Assembly: GCF_050948175.1 (NCBI RefSeq)
Contig: NC_135201.1
Span: 8,990,001 to 9,054,000 of the forward strand
DNA length: 64,000 nucleotides
Direction: 5' to 3'
DNA from: Xylocopa sonorina
Lineage: Eukaryota > Arthropoda > Insecta > Hymenoptera > Apidae
The translations under genes were made by a program, and so were the position numbers. This document shows, one piece after another, positions 46,998 through 61,600 of the stretch; within the stretch, counting starts at the first letter, position 1; every line of letters starts with the position of its first letter. Under the pieces are notes generated by a model. It searched no databases and was not told the DNA's origin. It worked only from the letters and a program-made list of their open reading frames with translations.

Positions 46998-48048
46998 GTA
47001 ATGAATTCGATTACTATTCACATATCACAATTGTACATATAATGTTAATACTGGCTTTTTTCGTTTCCTTTGTTTTCTTTTTTTTTTGTTATTCATGTAA
47101 ACACAAGCGTCACCAACTGTCTAGAAGAACATAGTTGTGAATAGAAGTTTTACAATAACACGATAATATAGTTGAATGAACTTCTAATATCTTAGCCATT
47201 AAATAGTCAAAGGAAAATACAATAATTCGGCTTTGTAGTATAAATATAAAACTACGTTCTTATACATTTTTTATATCGAGAACTGATAAAATAAGAGCTA
47301 TAATAGCCTAGGGTCTGATTCTGTGCAATTTCAAAAAGTCATTATTTCTTCAATGTTAATTGTAAATTTCTGTATAAATTTCGTTTTAATCTGAATAAGA
47401 AATTCAGCTACAAACAAAGATCTGATAAGAAGATATTTAATATCATTTAAATGAATTCGTGAAGCATTTATGCATATTAATGTTGTAATAAACATGTAAA
47501 ATTTAAGTAACACAATAGTGGATACTAATAGAGTAATAGCTACGTAATTTGCATCGTATAATTCATTTTTTTTTGAACATGCACATTTTCATGTATTATC
47601 TCGACAAAATATAATTGATCATTATCAGTATTTAATGGAAATAATCAGAACAAATGAAGTATGATATTGAAATTATTATCTTATCTTTGTTAGATTTTGA
47701 ATATATTAAATTTAATAGTTGTTGCATTTATTGGTAATGCTTTTTAATAAATAAATACAAAAAGTAATTATTGATAATTTAAAGCTACGATTATTTATCT
47801 TTCCTACCTCGATCTTCCCACTTAATTATATAAAATTGCCCTTTAAGAAATACTTAAAAATTCGATCTCAATCATTATTCTTCGAATGAGTTTCGAGGAA
47901 TATATCCCATTATCAATAGAGTCTATTCTAATCTACAAAAATAGAGTAGAAGGAACAAGGATGTTGAAGCATTTTGGCGAAATATAATTTAATAAATAAG
48001 AAGATAATACGAGTATGAAATTCTGAAACCTAAAAGATTGATTATGCA
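46998..48048. other. Convergent 3' region of DENND1 and ValRS
   Basis: AT-rich non-coding DNA with no supported gene. AATAAA motifs for DENND1 occur near 47487 and 47744. An AATAAA on the minus strand near 47730 could serve ValRS. The single short minus-strand frame at 47331-47513 shows nothing recognisable. Confidence 0.5.
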
Positions 48049-51000
48049 TTACATTGCTCGTAACGCTGATAATGCATCGGTAATACGTTGTAATTCTCCT
48101 TCGCTATTTATTAGTTTCTCTTTGTTACTATTTTGCACGTCCAGAGGTACTTTAGTATCGTAATGAGGAACTTCCATAGCCTGTTTGGTTTTGAGTATGA
48201 TATCTACCAACTGCGTCTCCCTTTTGCTAAGTTTCTCTAGCTCCTTTTTCGTATCGATCAAACCCTTAAATGTGTACAAATAATTTATAATGAAAGGAAA
48301 CTGTTTAATGTTCGGTATGAGTAATCGTTTGTAATGTATTTCGATAATACCTCTAATACTAGATGTATTTGAACTTTATCCGTAACAGTAACGATAGCAC
48401 ATCCTTTCGGTGGTTCAGTTGTATGAAGAATAGAATAGGCAAGGGTTTCGATCAACAGCCGATATTCTAGAAGCTTGTCTTTCAAGTCATTACTGTCGCA
48501 TACTAAATATGCTTCAGTCTTTACTTTATTTGGTATATTGTATGTTGCACGTGCTGATCGTACATTTTTTATTAATTTGTTAGCGAAATCAACATCTTTC
48601 TCTATTTCCTCGTTCCTCCACGGACACTACAGAACAACCACACAACTTAACATTTTTATCCATAAGAGAAATTATCGTGAAACGAATGAAAATAATTGTT
48701 AATACCTCTGAAACTTCTGGGTATGGACTAACACAAATGCTAGGATAAAGCTGTTCTTTGCGAGGTAAACGTTGATAAAGTTCTTCAGTTATAAACGGCA
48801 TAAATGGACTTAACAATCTTAATCCTACGTCTAGTGTTTTAAGTAAGGTACATCTAGCTGCATACTTTCTCTCATTATCGTTACTTTGAAATACTGGTTT
48901 CAAATACTCCTAAATAGTAATTGGTTTTGATTAGTAACAATCACGTAACAGCTTTCTACTCACTATTCGATTATGTACAAACCAAATAAACGTCGCATAA
49001 ATCGTACAACCAGAGATTGTAACAAGCAGTAGTGGCGGTCGGAAAATCATACTGTGCCATTGCTTCATCACAGGTTTTCACTGCGTAACTGACACGAGAA
49101 AGCATCCAAGAATCTATATTTGTCTCGCCATGTAACTAATGACACCAATAAATCCCAACAAACATACTGTTATTTAACTAACAATAAACGCAATGGTTTC
49201 ATTTGAAGTTTTCATATCTATTGAAATATAATTTACCTGCTCCCTGCTACTACGACTGTGATGGTCTCCTTTACAACTACACAGAGGTAATATTTTAGAT
49301 TCTTCAACGCGAAACACAGATTGTTCTTGCTCGTTATAAGATGCCACGTGCTTATACCAACGATGTAGATGAGAATACTTTGTTAAATCAGCATTTAATC
49401 TCGTAAAAGTTTGGTAGGCTTTTGCGTCGATTTGCGAAGGACTATATCCATCTAAATAAGGATAATCTGCCAAATAATTATTCAACGCCTCTTGCACGCA
49501 TATTTCTCCCAAGGTACTCTGGTACCAATCGTTATTACCTATTATGTTATCATTCTGTATATCATTATTTGCCTGTAAAAGGGATCATGCATGTTTCGTA
49601 ACAGATTTAATGATACGTTCTAAACCGATAGTAAAGCGATAGTAAATTTTACCAATTGAACGTCTCCGTTGTAATCGAAATTAGAATTCAGATACATCAG
49701 AGAAAATTTTGCCGCGTTCCATATTTTGTTACAAAAAAATCGATATCCTTGTACACGCAGAATATCAAGATTAATATCACGACCCTGCATTGTATAAGCA
49801 CAAAGTGCGAACCTTAAAGCATCGGTTCCACATTCGGGAATTCCTTGCGGGTAGTCACGTTTCTGCCCTTCCATAGCATGTTTAAGTTCTTTTGGATCCA
49901 AATTTGAATCCATTAATTGTTTATGAAGATTCTAATTAAAATAAATATTAAATCTTAGGTGTAAAGAACCGTAAATTAAGATGGTAGATAAAATATACCT
50001 CTAATGATATCCCGTTAATAACATCCATAGGATCTATGACATTTCCCAATGATTTGCTCATTTTTCTTCCGTGAGCATCTCGTACCATAGCGTGTAAGTA
50101 TACTTCTCTGTAAAAGCGTCCTTTTACATACAGATCCGTTTAATTATGCAAAAGTCAGATACAAGAGTAAAACGTGTACACACCTAAATGGTAGTTTCCC
50201 CAACAATTTTTGACCTAAGAACACCATTCTTGCCACCCAAAAGAATAAGATATCATGCCCAGTTTCTAATAATGTACCAGGATAAAATGCTTCAAGTTCT
50301 TCTGTCTAACAGGTAGGTTCATTTCATTTCGCATATTACCGTAGGACACATGAAATAATTCTTTTCTTTTACATACCTTATCTGGCCACCCAAATATCGA
50401 AAACGGAAACAATCCTGAAGAAAACCATGTATCTAGTACGTCAGGATCTTGTTCAACAATAATGTTATCTACAGTTGTATTCAATCGTTCAGCAGCCTTC
50501 TCCTTAGCTTCATTTTCTGAATGCGCACTCACCCAATAATCGTCATCTACCTATGTAAATAATATAAATTTGTGTGATAAAGCGCATTTTAACGTTTCTT
50601 GAGATTACCTTAATATTTTCGGTTTTATTGATTATTTTAACATAGTAGGCAGGAATACGATGACCCCACCATAACTGACGAGATATACACCAGTCTCTTA
50701 TATTTTCCATCCAATGATACCAAATTTTTTTGTACTGATCTGGAATAATTTTCAGTTCACCAGTTTTTACTGCATCCATTGCTTTCGCGGCCATTTCACC
50801 ACATTTTATATACCTAACAATAAAAACGATAACTACTTTCACTTCCTTAAGAATGCCTCTATCATTAAAACAAGTATTAAATTTACCATTGAGGTTTCAT
50901 TAAAGGTTCAACCACATCCTTAGATCTACTACATATTGGCACAATCATAGGATTATCCTTAATTTCAACAAATAGATTTCTTGCCGTTAATTCTTTTATT

Positions 51001-53054
51001 ATAGCCTTTCTAGCATGGAATCGTTTCATTCCCTAGATAAAAGAATGTTTAAAATAACATTAGCTAATTTTCACGAATAAAATAACTAAATGTATCATCC
51101 ATGAAAAATGTAACAAACCGTAAATTGTCCGTAATCTCCAATAACATTCCCATTGTCATCAAAGATTGTAATAAATGGTAAATCATGTCTCTTTCCTACT
51201 TCATAATCATTAGGATCATGAGCCGGTGTGATTTTTACAGCACCTGTAAAAGTTTTAATCTTGTAATTAACGAAAAAGCTTTGTATTAAATGAATATATG
51301 AATGAAAATATGCTTACCCGTTCCAAACTCCATTTCAACAAACTCATCGGCTATAATTGGTAACTTTCTATTACAGAATGGATGCTCTACATACTTTCCA
51401 ATGAACTGAGCATACCTGGCATCTTTTGGATGAACAGCAATTGCTGTGTCTCCAAGCATTGTTTCAATACGGGTAGTAGCTACTATTATTCTCTCCTCTG
51501 AATCTATCAATTTATATGCAAACAATACTAAAACTCCAAATTCTACTTTCTCTTGATAGCCAGGTATTGAAAGCATCGTCCGGCTAGTTAATTCAAGTTT
51601 ATCAACCTATAAAAATATCATGAAAAGGATTAGATAATTGGATAAATTTAATTACATAGGTTGAAAAATGATTCTTCAATTGAAGATACTTACCTCTATA
51701 TCAGAAATGGCACTTTTTAGCGTACAAGACCAATTGACCAAGCGATTGCTTCTATAAATTACACCCTCGTCGTGCAATCTTACAAATGCTTCTGTAACAG
51801 CACGGCACAGTTTTGGGTCCATTGTGAAGCAAGCTCGGTCCCAGTCAAATGAACCACCCAACTTTTTTAATTGCAAGCAAATTCTGTTTCCTTTTCTAAC
51901 ATATACACATGTACATTGTCACTTACAAGTCTGTCATATTATATTCAAATTATACATAATCTCTTTCTCCCTTCATTCACATACTTACTCCTCTTTCCAC
52001 TTCCAAACTTTTTCTATGAAATTCTCCCTTCCTATATCATGACGTGTCTTTTGTTCCTCCTTCCAAAGTTTCTTTTCTACGACCACTTGAGTAGCAATAC
52101 CTGCATGGTCGTAACCAGGATTCCATAGCGTTGTACGTCCTTTCATACGATTCCTTGTAAATTATGAAAATCTCCTTGATGAAACTATCCACATATAGCC
52201 GAATTATAAGAAATCGAGGATGAAAGAAACGATATATCTTTCAATGATTATACATACTTTACAATATATATTAAACAGTACAATCGAAGCATTATTTTAC
52301 CATCTTGTAATAGCATCTTCTACGGCATTGGTTAAAGCGTGTCCAAGGTGAAGAAACCCAGTTACATTAGGAGGAGGGATCACCATGACAAACTTCCCCT
52401 TAGGATTTACTTCCGATATACTCTTTCTCTGTAATCAATGTCACAAAGGACAAACTCTTAAAGAAATTACATAACAGAGGTCAAGAAAACATACTTTCAA
52501 ACTGATACATTACAAAATCTGTATCGTTTTTGGCTACGTACACCATACTCAGGTTTAAAGAAGCCTTGTTTCTCCCACCATGTATACCAAGCAGCTTCAA
52601 CATACTTAGGATTGTATGCGTCTGGCATCGTACACGTAACATCCTTCTTTTCTCCTGCGGGTGTGTTTATTGTATACACAGCCGACTCTTTGTTCTCCTT
52701 TTTCTTTTCAATCTTCTGAAACGTAAATCGTATACCGATCGTAGAAGTTCATTGCCAGGCTACATTTACAAGTATAAATACGAATCACGCTTAATTAATT
52801 TTAAACCAAAGACCATATGGACGAGAAAAAGGTAGTGCTAGAAGAAAACTGAGAAAATCCTGAGAATCAAAGCATCGTCCTCTCACCTCATTCTTTTCTT
52901 TCACTTTCACAGGTTTGTCACTTTCCTTCTTTTCTTGTTTCTGTTTAAATTTCTCCAACTTCGCCTGTTTCTTCGCCTCTTTCTGCAGTTGTTTCGCACT
53001 CTTCTGCGGGACATCGGCCGTCCCGTTGATTTCTTCGCTTTTTACGTCGACCAT
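48049..53054 (-). CDS. ValRS: Valyl-tRNA synthetase, cytosolic type
   Basis: The 18 minus-strand exons are 53054-52887, 52715-52542, 52428-52301, 52153-51989, 51883-51694, 51606-51318, 51243-51119, 51032-50887, 50813-50609, 50550-50377, 50305-50184, 50107-49999, 49931-49653, 49572-49237, 49135-48983, 48909-48706, 48626-48351 and 48264-48049, giving 1,152 residues in phase. The class I HIGH box is HLGH (residues about 141-144, in PPPNVTGFLHLGHALT) and KMSKS is at about 644-648. Others are WNPGYDHAGIATQVVVE, the editing-domain segment ATTRIETMLGDTAIAVHP, and a C-terminal coiled coil (DTKKELEKLSKRETQL). The N-terminus is Lys/Glu-rich without the GST domain of vertebrate VARS1. It charges tRNA-Val and edits Thr-tRNA-Val. 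A second start for a mitochondrial form is not evident. Confidence 0.96.
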
Positions 53055-53551
53055 CTCGCCGATCTTACTTTATATTCCTTTTGTATTAACAATTTCTCAG
53101 ATACGAATATCCGTGTCGACTGATGACACACTTTGAAAAATTACAACGTCAACCACGCGCTTTCTCTGCACCGTTCGACTCGCATCCAGCCATTCACAGA
53201 TCACAAACGTCTAATAGAAACAGACACGTAGGGTTAGGTGTTCCTGTCGCTCGACGCAAGATGGCGCGGAAACGAGGTTATGGTAGATTTCTTTCGTATC
53301 GAAAATTTTCGATCGTGTCGCCTCTCTTCACTCTTCATTGTTCGCGTCGAACACATGCAATCACTTTACCGGCACAACCGACACTACTGGCAATGTTTTT
53401 GGTTAGTAACCGTGTATACAAGGAAGATAACCTCAAATTATTGCTACAAGTGCGAAACATAGCGAAAGATTATCGTACAATTGGAAGTATTAATTTGTAA
53501 GTCGGTTCCATTTCTTCAATGTAACATTTTTATACAAAAGAAGGGATTGTA
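53055..53551. promoter_or_regulatory. Head-to-head promoter of ValRS and Nup133
   Basis: 497 bases separate the two start codons. AAGATGGCGC, a YY1/CTCF-like core, lies at 53258-53267. A 125-codon frame at 53123-53500 in the Nup133 direction has no recognisable domain and is treated as 5' UTR. Confidence 0.55.
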
Positions 53552-56500
53552 ATGGACAGAACAAGTATAGGGAACTCATTGGGGAGAAGTTTGACGTCTC
53601 CACGTAAACGCATGTCAATCGTTCAATCATTAAAGAAAAACAATTCGTAAGTTCATTGGGATTATCTGTTTAAATTAGTTTATCGTAGATTAATATGTGG
53701 ATGTATTTTATTTGATTTTGTTTCAGGACAATAAGCGTGTCTGGTCGATCGAACCAGTCTGTGCAGATAATATGTAAAACGCCAAGCCACGTAGTGGAAA
53801 GCTTCGGTTCCTCTCTGCCCGTTCTTGTTACGGAAGCTTTAACATTTGTAGATAAAAACACCGCTGTTAGCGTTAATATTTCAGTGGACGGTTGGGCTTG
53901 GCTTGTGTGCGGTCGAAGGTTGCTCGTATGGCAGTGCAAGACTACTATTCATGATCCGAAGCAACGAAGAACATTTAAAAGTCAATGTCGCGAATTGTTA
54001 CTACCTCAGAGTGATTTAGCTCATAAAGCAGAATGCATCGCTGTTTGGCTACCTTTAGGCAATCAGGTATTAAAATTTTTCATTTTAAATTAAACATTAA
54101 TTTATATGTAATTGGACTAATGCGTGACTATTTAATAATTAGGTGCCCAGTTGTATGGCTGTCTCTCCTGAAGGTATAGTACGCTACTGGGCCAGTGTTG
54201 CACATGAGGGATCATCTGTAGAAACGAGTGCAGAACTTGCTGGACAAGAAGTTGATTGTCTCACTTATATTCCTGGTCACGGTTGTATTTTAGCTACAAC
54301 CACGTGCACGGTAGCATTGCTACAACCACAGTTTGTCAGTGGGAAGAATAACGTCATATGCCAGGTTCTTAGAACAAGCCAAGGATGGTTAGGAGGCATA
54401 GGTCGTAGAATGACTTCTCTTATCTTTGGTGCGATACCTCAATCCCCAGTTACAGAAACGGTAGATTTTTGCACCAAAGTTTTGAATATATGATACAGGA
54501 AGTATGCAAATTGCAATAGACTTTTCTACTTTTTTCTTCTCATAGAAATTAGTAAAAGTTACTTGCACAGCCCTTGGAGATAGAGGATCAAGAGTTCTCA
54601 TATTAGCTGGCTCGTCTTTACAATATTGGTCTTTCCCTCATAATGAACAGGAAAGGATGGAGTTTGATGAAGATATAGGCCATATCATTTCACAAACATT
54701 TCAACGAAAAGTTTGGGTATGCATGGTATTGTAGTTGTACTGAAATATTTATAAGATATAACGATTTATTCACTTATTTTATTGTAGGAATCAAGTGCGT
54801 GTAATCCACAAAATATGGAAACCTGGTTAATTGATATGCAACCTTGTAATGAAGGAATAGTATTTCTAATGGCAGCTTATTGTGCTGAAGCCTCATCTCT
54901 TATCGAGTTTGCGCTTGGTAACAATAACAACAAATTTTTTATTACAATTTGAATATAATTTTCTTATTCATCTTCATCTTGATTGCATGTTACAGGCATG
55001 ATACAGCTGTTGGGTACAACATTAGCCAATACATTTAAATGGTTCATACCAGTTAAAATTAATTCTATTTCATATCATAATGATGCTGAATCAACTCTGG
55101 TTTCTTATCGTTTTATACTATGTGGATGGGAAGCAATTATATATAATCAATACGAAGTGCTTGTTGTAAATTGTAACTATTCAATTATATACATTTCGGA
55201 TTTGAACAAGTTCGTTCATTCATTTTTCTTTGTTTTCATGTATTTTTAAAAGAAAATGTTGTTCAGGTACGTCCGAGCATGACCAAGATAAAATCGATTT
55301 AGTACGAGGAGGAGAAGACAGTATTCTTGGCGGTGCATTATGCTCAGGAACTCCAGTTGTATTCACAAAAAATTTCGGATTGGTTTCCATCATGCCAACT
55401 GATTTTATATCGCAAGATTTCAATATGTTTGTTTCCTTCTGTTATATATATTCTTTCTTTCTTTTTTAGAAGCAAATTATTACATTAAAAAATATAATGT
55501 GTAATATTTGCAGGAGCTCCACTGATAATGTGAATGCAAATGTAGATTATAGTTATCGACCAAGTTTAAATTTAACTGCGCAGAATTTTACTAGTCTTAT
55601 TAGCAATGAAGAAATTCAAGATATGTTTTATAGTTCCGACAGCGCAATGCAATTGCGCGCTGCATTTCTGCTTAGTCTGCGACAAAATAAGGTATGTCTT
55701 ATCTATAACATTTCATAAGGTAATTATTCTTCAGCGGTCATTAAAATAATCATCCCATTTTAGTCGCAATGTGAAGAAATTTTATCGCAACTCTTTCCTC
55801 TACAAGAAGAGCCAGTAATGGACATAGATGCCAGTCTCGATACACTAATTTTGAAAGTTGCTAAAGACTTGATAAATGATTATCCCGCGAATGATCCACG
55901 TTGGTCGAATTACAGGGATTTGTGTAATTGAATTTTTTTTATACTCTCCTTAAACGCAAGATACATTTATACGAACTTCATTAATTGCATACTACTTACA
56001 GCTATGACATTAAGTGCAGTTACTTCTATGCAAATACCTAACCAGTTGGAAGGAAAACAGAAAGCGTTAGAATTATTCATAGCATTTTTAAAAGAACATA
56101 ATTTATGGAATAGAGTAAGCTTATTTGTATCAAATATAATTACTACTATTAATTATTAAATGTATAGATTAAATTAATTCAATATTATTACATATTATTC
56201 TGTTTAGTTTTGTGCCGTTACGTATAGAGGAGTAATCATGTCTACACCACATGTTCTCGGGGAATATGCGGAGAAAATAGTAGCAGCATTGACTATATAT
56301 AACTTGCAAAACAGGTAATTTTTCTTTTTTGTTTTTAAATCATATTCTCTTACATTTTTATAATATATTTATATCGTTTCATATTACTATAAGATATCCA
56401 GATATCGTAGACACTATAATAGAGCAAACTTTAAATCCTGAATCGTACGTATCCGATGAATTGACGGCACGTGATATATTTTATCGTGAAGTAAGCACTG

Positions 56501-58437
56501 TGCATCGTTTCCTTCCTACTTTAGTGAACAATGCATCGGAAATAACTCAATCTGAGAGACCTGTTCAACAAGTAGCACATTATATTATGCAAGTGAATGC
56601 TGTACTATTGGTGAGAATACAATCAATGCTACATTAAGAGTAGGTTGGAAAGTATAATATTAAGCTAAAGTAAAATCATTAAATGTACGTTGATAACAGG
56701 GCATATTGCACGAAGTAGTAAAATACCGACAGCATAACGCCGAACGATTTATTCCGACGAGATGTTCGAGCGGTATAACTGAGTATCTTCCATGGACGGC
56801 GGCAGTTGGAAAACATGGGCTAAGGAATTGTCTTAATACTATGGTTAATTCTATGCTTGTATAATTTTCATTCCATAGTAAAATTTGTATCGATAAATTT
56901 TATTTTATTTTATTTCAGTATAATTTAACCCTTAAGCATGGGATAACTGGAACTAACGATACGACAGTGAGAAATGAATTGTACGAACAATTAGTCAATT
57001 ATATAGACTTAATATTGGACGGTCGAAAATGTCATTTAGAAAGTATTAGGGGTACGGAAAAATTCGAAATACTACTGAAACAGTATGAAACTGATCGAAT
57101 GAACCTGATTCAGCCACTAAGTATGGATCCTTAATTAATTTCAATGATGATTAAGTATAAAAAGAATATTTATATTGGATCATTTGCAGTAAAGGAAGAA
57201 CAGTATGATAGTGCTGCAATGTTAGCTGAAAAGTACTGCGATTTTGTATCACTTATACAAATATGCGAATTAACTAACAATAAAAGCCGGCTCGACGGAT
57301 ATATGAAAAAGTTTGCGGCTCAAGATTTTGCAGGATTTTTATTTTCATGGTATGTTTTCTTAGGGATAACGATTTACGAGAAAAATATTCCTTTCACCGT
57401 TATTATTGTTGTTCATTATTTGTAGGTATGTAAAAGATGGTAGGCAAGGTCAACTAGTGGAAAAATGTAGACGTGGCGGTACTGTGGAATTATCAGAAAA
57501 ATTAGCAGAGCATCCTACTCTATCGTGGGTGCAATCTGCTCTCACGGATAATTTGCGTTTTGCAGCTAATACGCTTCATTCTTTAGCAATCCAAGAAAAT
57601 GAATTAGTAACTCGTAAGAAGGTAGAAATTCGTGACATCTTGTCATTTATACTATTTAAATATTTTTACATTTTTACATTTTTACCTATAATTCGTTACG
57701 CACAAATCTTTTTTTCACAGTCCATGCTTTCTTTAGCGAAATTAGCTTTCCTTGCTTCGGATGATCTACAAGATGAAATCGAAGATCATATAAAAAGAAT
57801 CGATAATGAATTATCACTAATAGCTCATCAAGAAGATTTACCGACACAAGTACTCACGACGTATGGTTACGACGTGGAAAAGTTACGAGTATTTACACCG
57901 ACAGAACTAATTACGGTACTTATATCCAGTTACGAAATTTATTTGTTATAATACACTTACTGTAAATATTATATAATTGGTGTAGCTATACACATCTGAG
58001 GATAATATCGATGCAAATGAATACGATTTCAAAAGAGCACTCGATTTGCTGGAATATATAGAACAAGAAGATGAAAAAATGTCCTTGAAATTACGAATTT
58101 GGGCACGAGCTGCTAAGCGAGATCAATGGGATACTATAGGAAAAAATGCCGAGCAACAAGTGCAGGGAACGATCTTCTTCAAATTAATGGACCTTGCACA
58201 CTTTATGGGTAATTAATTAACAATTTGAAGAACGTAAAATAGTATTACAAGTTAGATTTAAAATTACTAACAAAAGTTGTGTTTTCTTCTATTCTTCATA
58301 TAGGTGGCGAAGTAAATGACTTCCTTCCCCCAGTGGATATGCTTTTGGTAGAACCTGAATTAGGAAGTCTTGCCGCATCAAGTAATTTTCAATTCCTGAT
58401 TAAATTCGTGTACGAGTACGCATGTACTAATTATTAA
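53552..58437 (+). CDS. Nup133: Nuclear pore protein Nup133
   Basis: The 19 exons are 53552-53646, 53727-54066, 54143-54460, 54546-54716, 54788-54917, 54996-55172, 55267-55426, 55514-55691, 55764-55923, 56002-56114, 56208-56314, 56394-56610, 56700-56843, 56919-57120, 57190-57349, 57426-57621, 57721-57915, 57986-58208 and 58304-58437. Phases all fit, giving 1,139 residues against about 1,156 in vertebrates. Residues about 60-480 form the N-terminal beta-propeller, with GWAWLVCGRRLLVWQ, VTCTALGDRGSRVLILAG and RFILCGWEAIIYNQYEV. The remainder is the alpha-helical stack, including YDSAAMLAEKYCDF and FAAQDFAGFLFSW. Nup133 is the distal arm of the Nup107-160 Y complex. The exon 6 end (55172) was chosen by phase; a nearby better-looking GT at 55166 breaks the frame. 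Confidence 0.95.
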
Positions 58438-58513
58438 CCTACGTGATTAATTGTAAGTAAGAACAAAATTTGTATTTTTTTTCTTTTTCCGCTTCTTTCT
58501 CTCTTTTTGAATT

Positions 58514-58519
58514 AATAAA
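58514..58519 (+). terminator. Candidate polyadenylation signal of Nup133
   Basis: AATAAA, 77 bases past the Nup133 stop, within the 202-base gap to the stop of the convergent minus-strand gene. Confidence 0.5.
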
Positions 58520-58639
58520 TAAATTTTTATACAATAAATCACATGTAATTCTTTGGTAGGATGCAAAATTGTACAGTAAATATACTATACAAATATTTAT
58601 AAGAAACTAGAAAAAGATTTTCTGTCCTATATTATAAGT

Positions 58640-61600
58640 TCACATGAGTGATTGAAAAATAAATAAGATTAAAATATTTAATGAAATCAATATCACATTC
58701 TCATCTATGGGATTAGCGTAACTGAAACTTTGAGGATTCGTTCTTATTATGAATCTCACTTGATCAGGAGTTTTACAGTCTATTTCTGAAAATCGAATTT
58801 AAGCAGAAGTTTACTTTTTGTTAGATATATTATAAATAGCATACCTTAATACTTACCTGCGCATTTATATAAAGAAGTTACGTTTTTTATACGAAGATAT
58901 ACATTAGGACATGATGAGGCACCAGTACATTTAAAGTTATTAGTTAATTTAGTTTCTTTGTACCCGGCTAATTCGGTGCAATATAAATCTTCTTTTTTAT
59001 TGGATTTAAATTCGATCCACAAACAGGCTTGCATTGCACCATAGCCAAAGGTATGAATCTGGAAAATTAATATAATACAATAAAATTGGACAATAAATAT
59101 GAAACTTATAGAAATAATGCACTATTTCGATACAAACTGTAACTTCGGTTTTCTTCATATTTTGTTTCCACTGTGAATGAATTCGATATGTAATAGATTT
59201 TGAAGGAGTTATATAATTTTCGAGTTGCGGAGATACTGAACTATTTGGACCCAAAGGTAATGCAGGTCTTAATACTCGTGGAACTAAAAATGTATAGAAA
59301 GGAAATATATATTTTCTATTATGTATTACGAATATTGTAATATATAATTTTAATGTCAATCATATTGGCTTTTTAATTGTAATATAATAGTAGAACGTAC
59401 TTTTAGACACATATTGGGAAATAGCCTTGATATTCGAATTTTTTATTATAAGATCTTCATTGGAAAGGATAAGTGATTTGAATAATTCCCTATTGTACCA
59501 TGATACATAATATATAAAATAAACATCTGTAAATTAAGAAAAATATAACTTTTATTCATAACAAGAATGTTGTATAATCGCACTTACCTGGATGATGATA
59601 TTTTATTTGACGCAACATCTTTATTATGGGTTCTACCTCAGTTTTGGACAGGTACCCCGATGGAGTTAACAATATCACTACTTGCCCAAGATTTCCAATT
59701 ACATGGTGTTTCTGATTAATTTCCCAAGATTGATTCAAATAGGCAAATACTGTTTCCAAAACTCGTATATAATTTAACTGTGTAGGCCCTAAAAAATATT
59801 GTACATGAAACAAAAGTTAGAAGCACTTTAATAAAGTACAAGACTTACAGGAAGTGTTAGTAAAATTATTTAATGTTTGAAAAACAAGTGATGGACTATT
59901 TGTAACATTTAACAGCCACTCTCCGGAAGTACCATGTATTATTCCCATTTTTGATCCGTACATTGATACGTCTAAATCTTGTGTGAGAATTCTGAAGCAT
60001 ACAAGTGTACATAAGTAAACTGAATGTTCTACGCAAATGAATCAAACTTTAGCTTTAAAAAAAAAAATAGATTAATAGATGTTATACTATCATTAGCAGA
60101 CTCTGCATAACTTACTCAAGAAAATGTGTTGTATATCCTATTGACCCATCAAATACTACCAATGCTTCTACTTGGGGTTCATTTACTTCATAGCAAGGTA
60201 AAGCAGGGGACAAACGACTGTTTGCAAAAGTATAAAATTTGTCAGTAGCAATGTTAACCATTTGTTGCATCGTTTCAGGAGAAATATAGGCGATGCTTTT
60301 ACGATAAGCTAACAGCTGAGCTATCGTGTAAGTCTGTTACAAATGATATTTATTATTAGAATATAAATTTTTCTCAATAATTTTCTTTTTAATAATTTCA
60401 TGTACTATTATTAATAAACCTGCTCATTTAAGATCGTCTTTGGTATTGCAGACAAAAAGGTTTGCGCCCGAGCACAAGCTTTTACGTTCGTATTAAAAGT
60501 AACACCTTCGTACGAATAATACATCCCTAAAATTTGACTAAGTCGAAGGCTGGAAAAGTCTTGAATCCAAGTCTGCAAATAACTTGCAATGATCATCCCT
60601 AAAATATATTTGAAATAATTAGTTAGCAAATATTTAAAAGAGAAAGAAGATACTTGTTCATTCACCATCAATGCCTCCTATCAGTTCAGCTCTAGTTGCA
60701 TCAAATTTTTCCTGTGAATCTCTTAGATAATATATAATTGGTCGCAATGTATTTTCCCAGAATCCCGTTGCACCAAGAGTCATATTATTTCCTAGTAAAG
60801 GCCCTTGATATACGACCATTTCCGCTAAATCTCCTATTTAACAAATATATGCATTATCGTATATGATTACATTGCATAAAAAAAAAAGTAATATAATCAT
60901 ATCTTCTACCTGCAACTGTTGTTAACCAAATATTGTCAACTGCCGCAGTCGAAGTCATCAAGGCATTATATTGCATGGATGTTTCATAAATCATTTGACT
61001 TCTTGGTAAAACAAATTCAATCTCTTCTTCGTTATAGTTTGAATTATTCGAATTTGTTGAGTTTACATATAATGAAAAATTATGCACTGTTAAACAGCAT
61101 TTTCTTATAAGGATAATTCAAGTAATATTATACCTGAGGGAGGTATTTCCGGACTTGCAGCTAATTGATTTACAGTAACAATTTGGTGTTGAAGAGATGC
61201 AGCGATTGCTCCTATAATTGCACCAGGAGCAATAGTACCGTAAGGTGTTAAAATCACTCCTTGTTGCTGTGGACAGTCCCATTTGTTGGTAGATATAATT
61301 TTATCTAAGTAAGGAAGATAATCATTCTTATTTTTATCGTTTAAAGTATCAAAACTTTGTCTTCTTAATAATTACCTGTTACATTTTCAGTTTTGGTGAT
61401 CTGACTGCATGGTTTATCCTGGATTTCATTGTCAGATGTTAAAATCGTATTCGAAATAGCCCGATGGAGCATACATCGTTCAGCTCGTGAAAGTATCTCA
61501 ACTGGTAAAGTTTCTAGACTTCGTGGAACTAATTCTTCTATAAGTTTTTGTTTAATCCGTTGTGTCCCAGTCGCGCTGAACGGTAGTATACCGTCTGTGG

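Noticed and set aside
53123..53500. 125-codon frame upstream of Nup133
   Set aside because: No recognisable domain; it lies between two start codons in a shared promoter and is best read as 5' UTR of Nup133.
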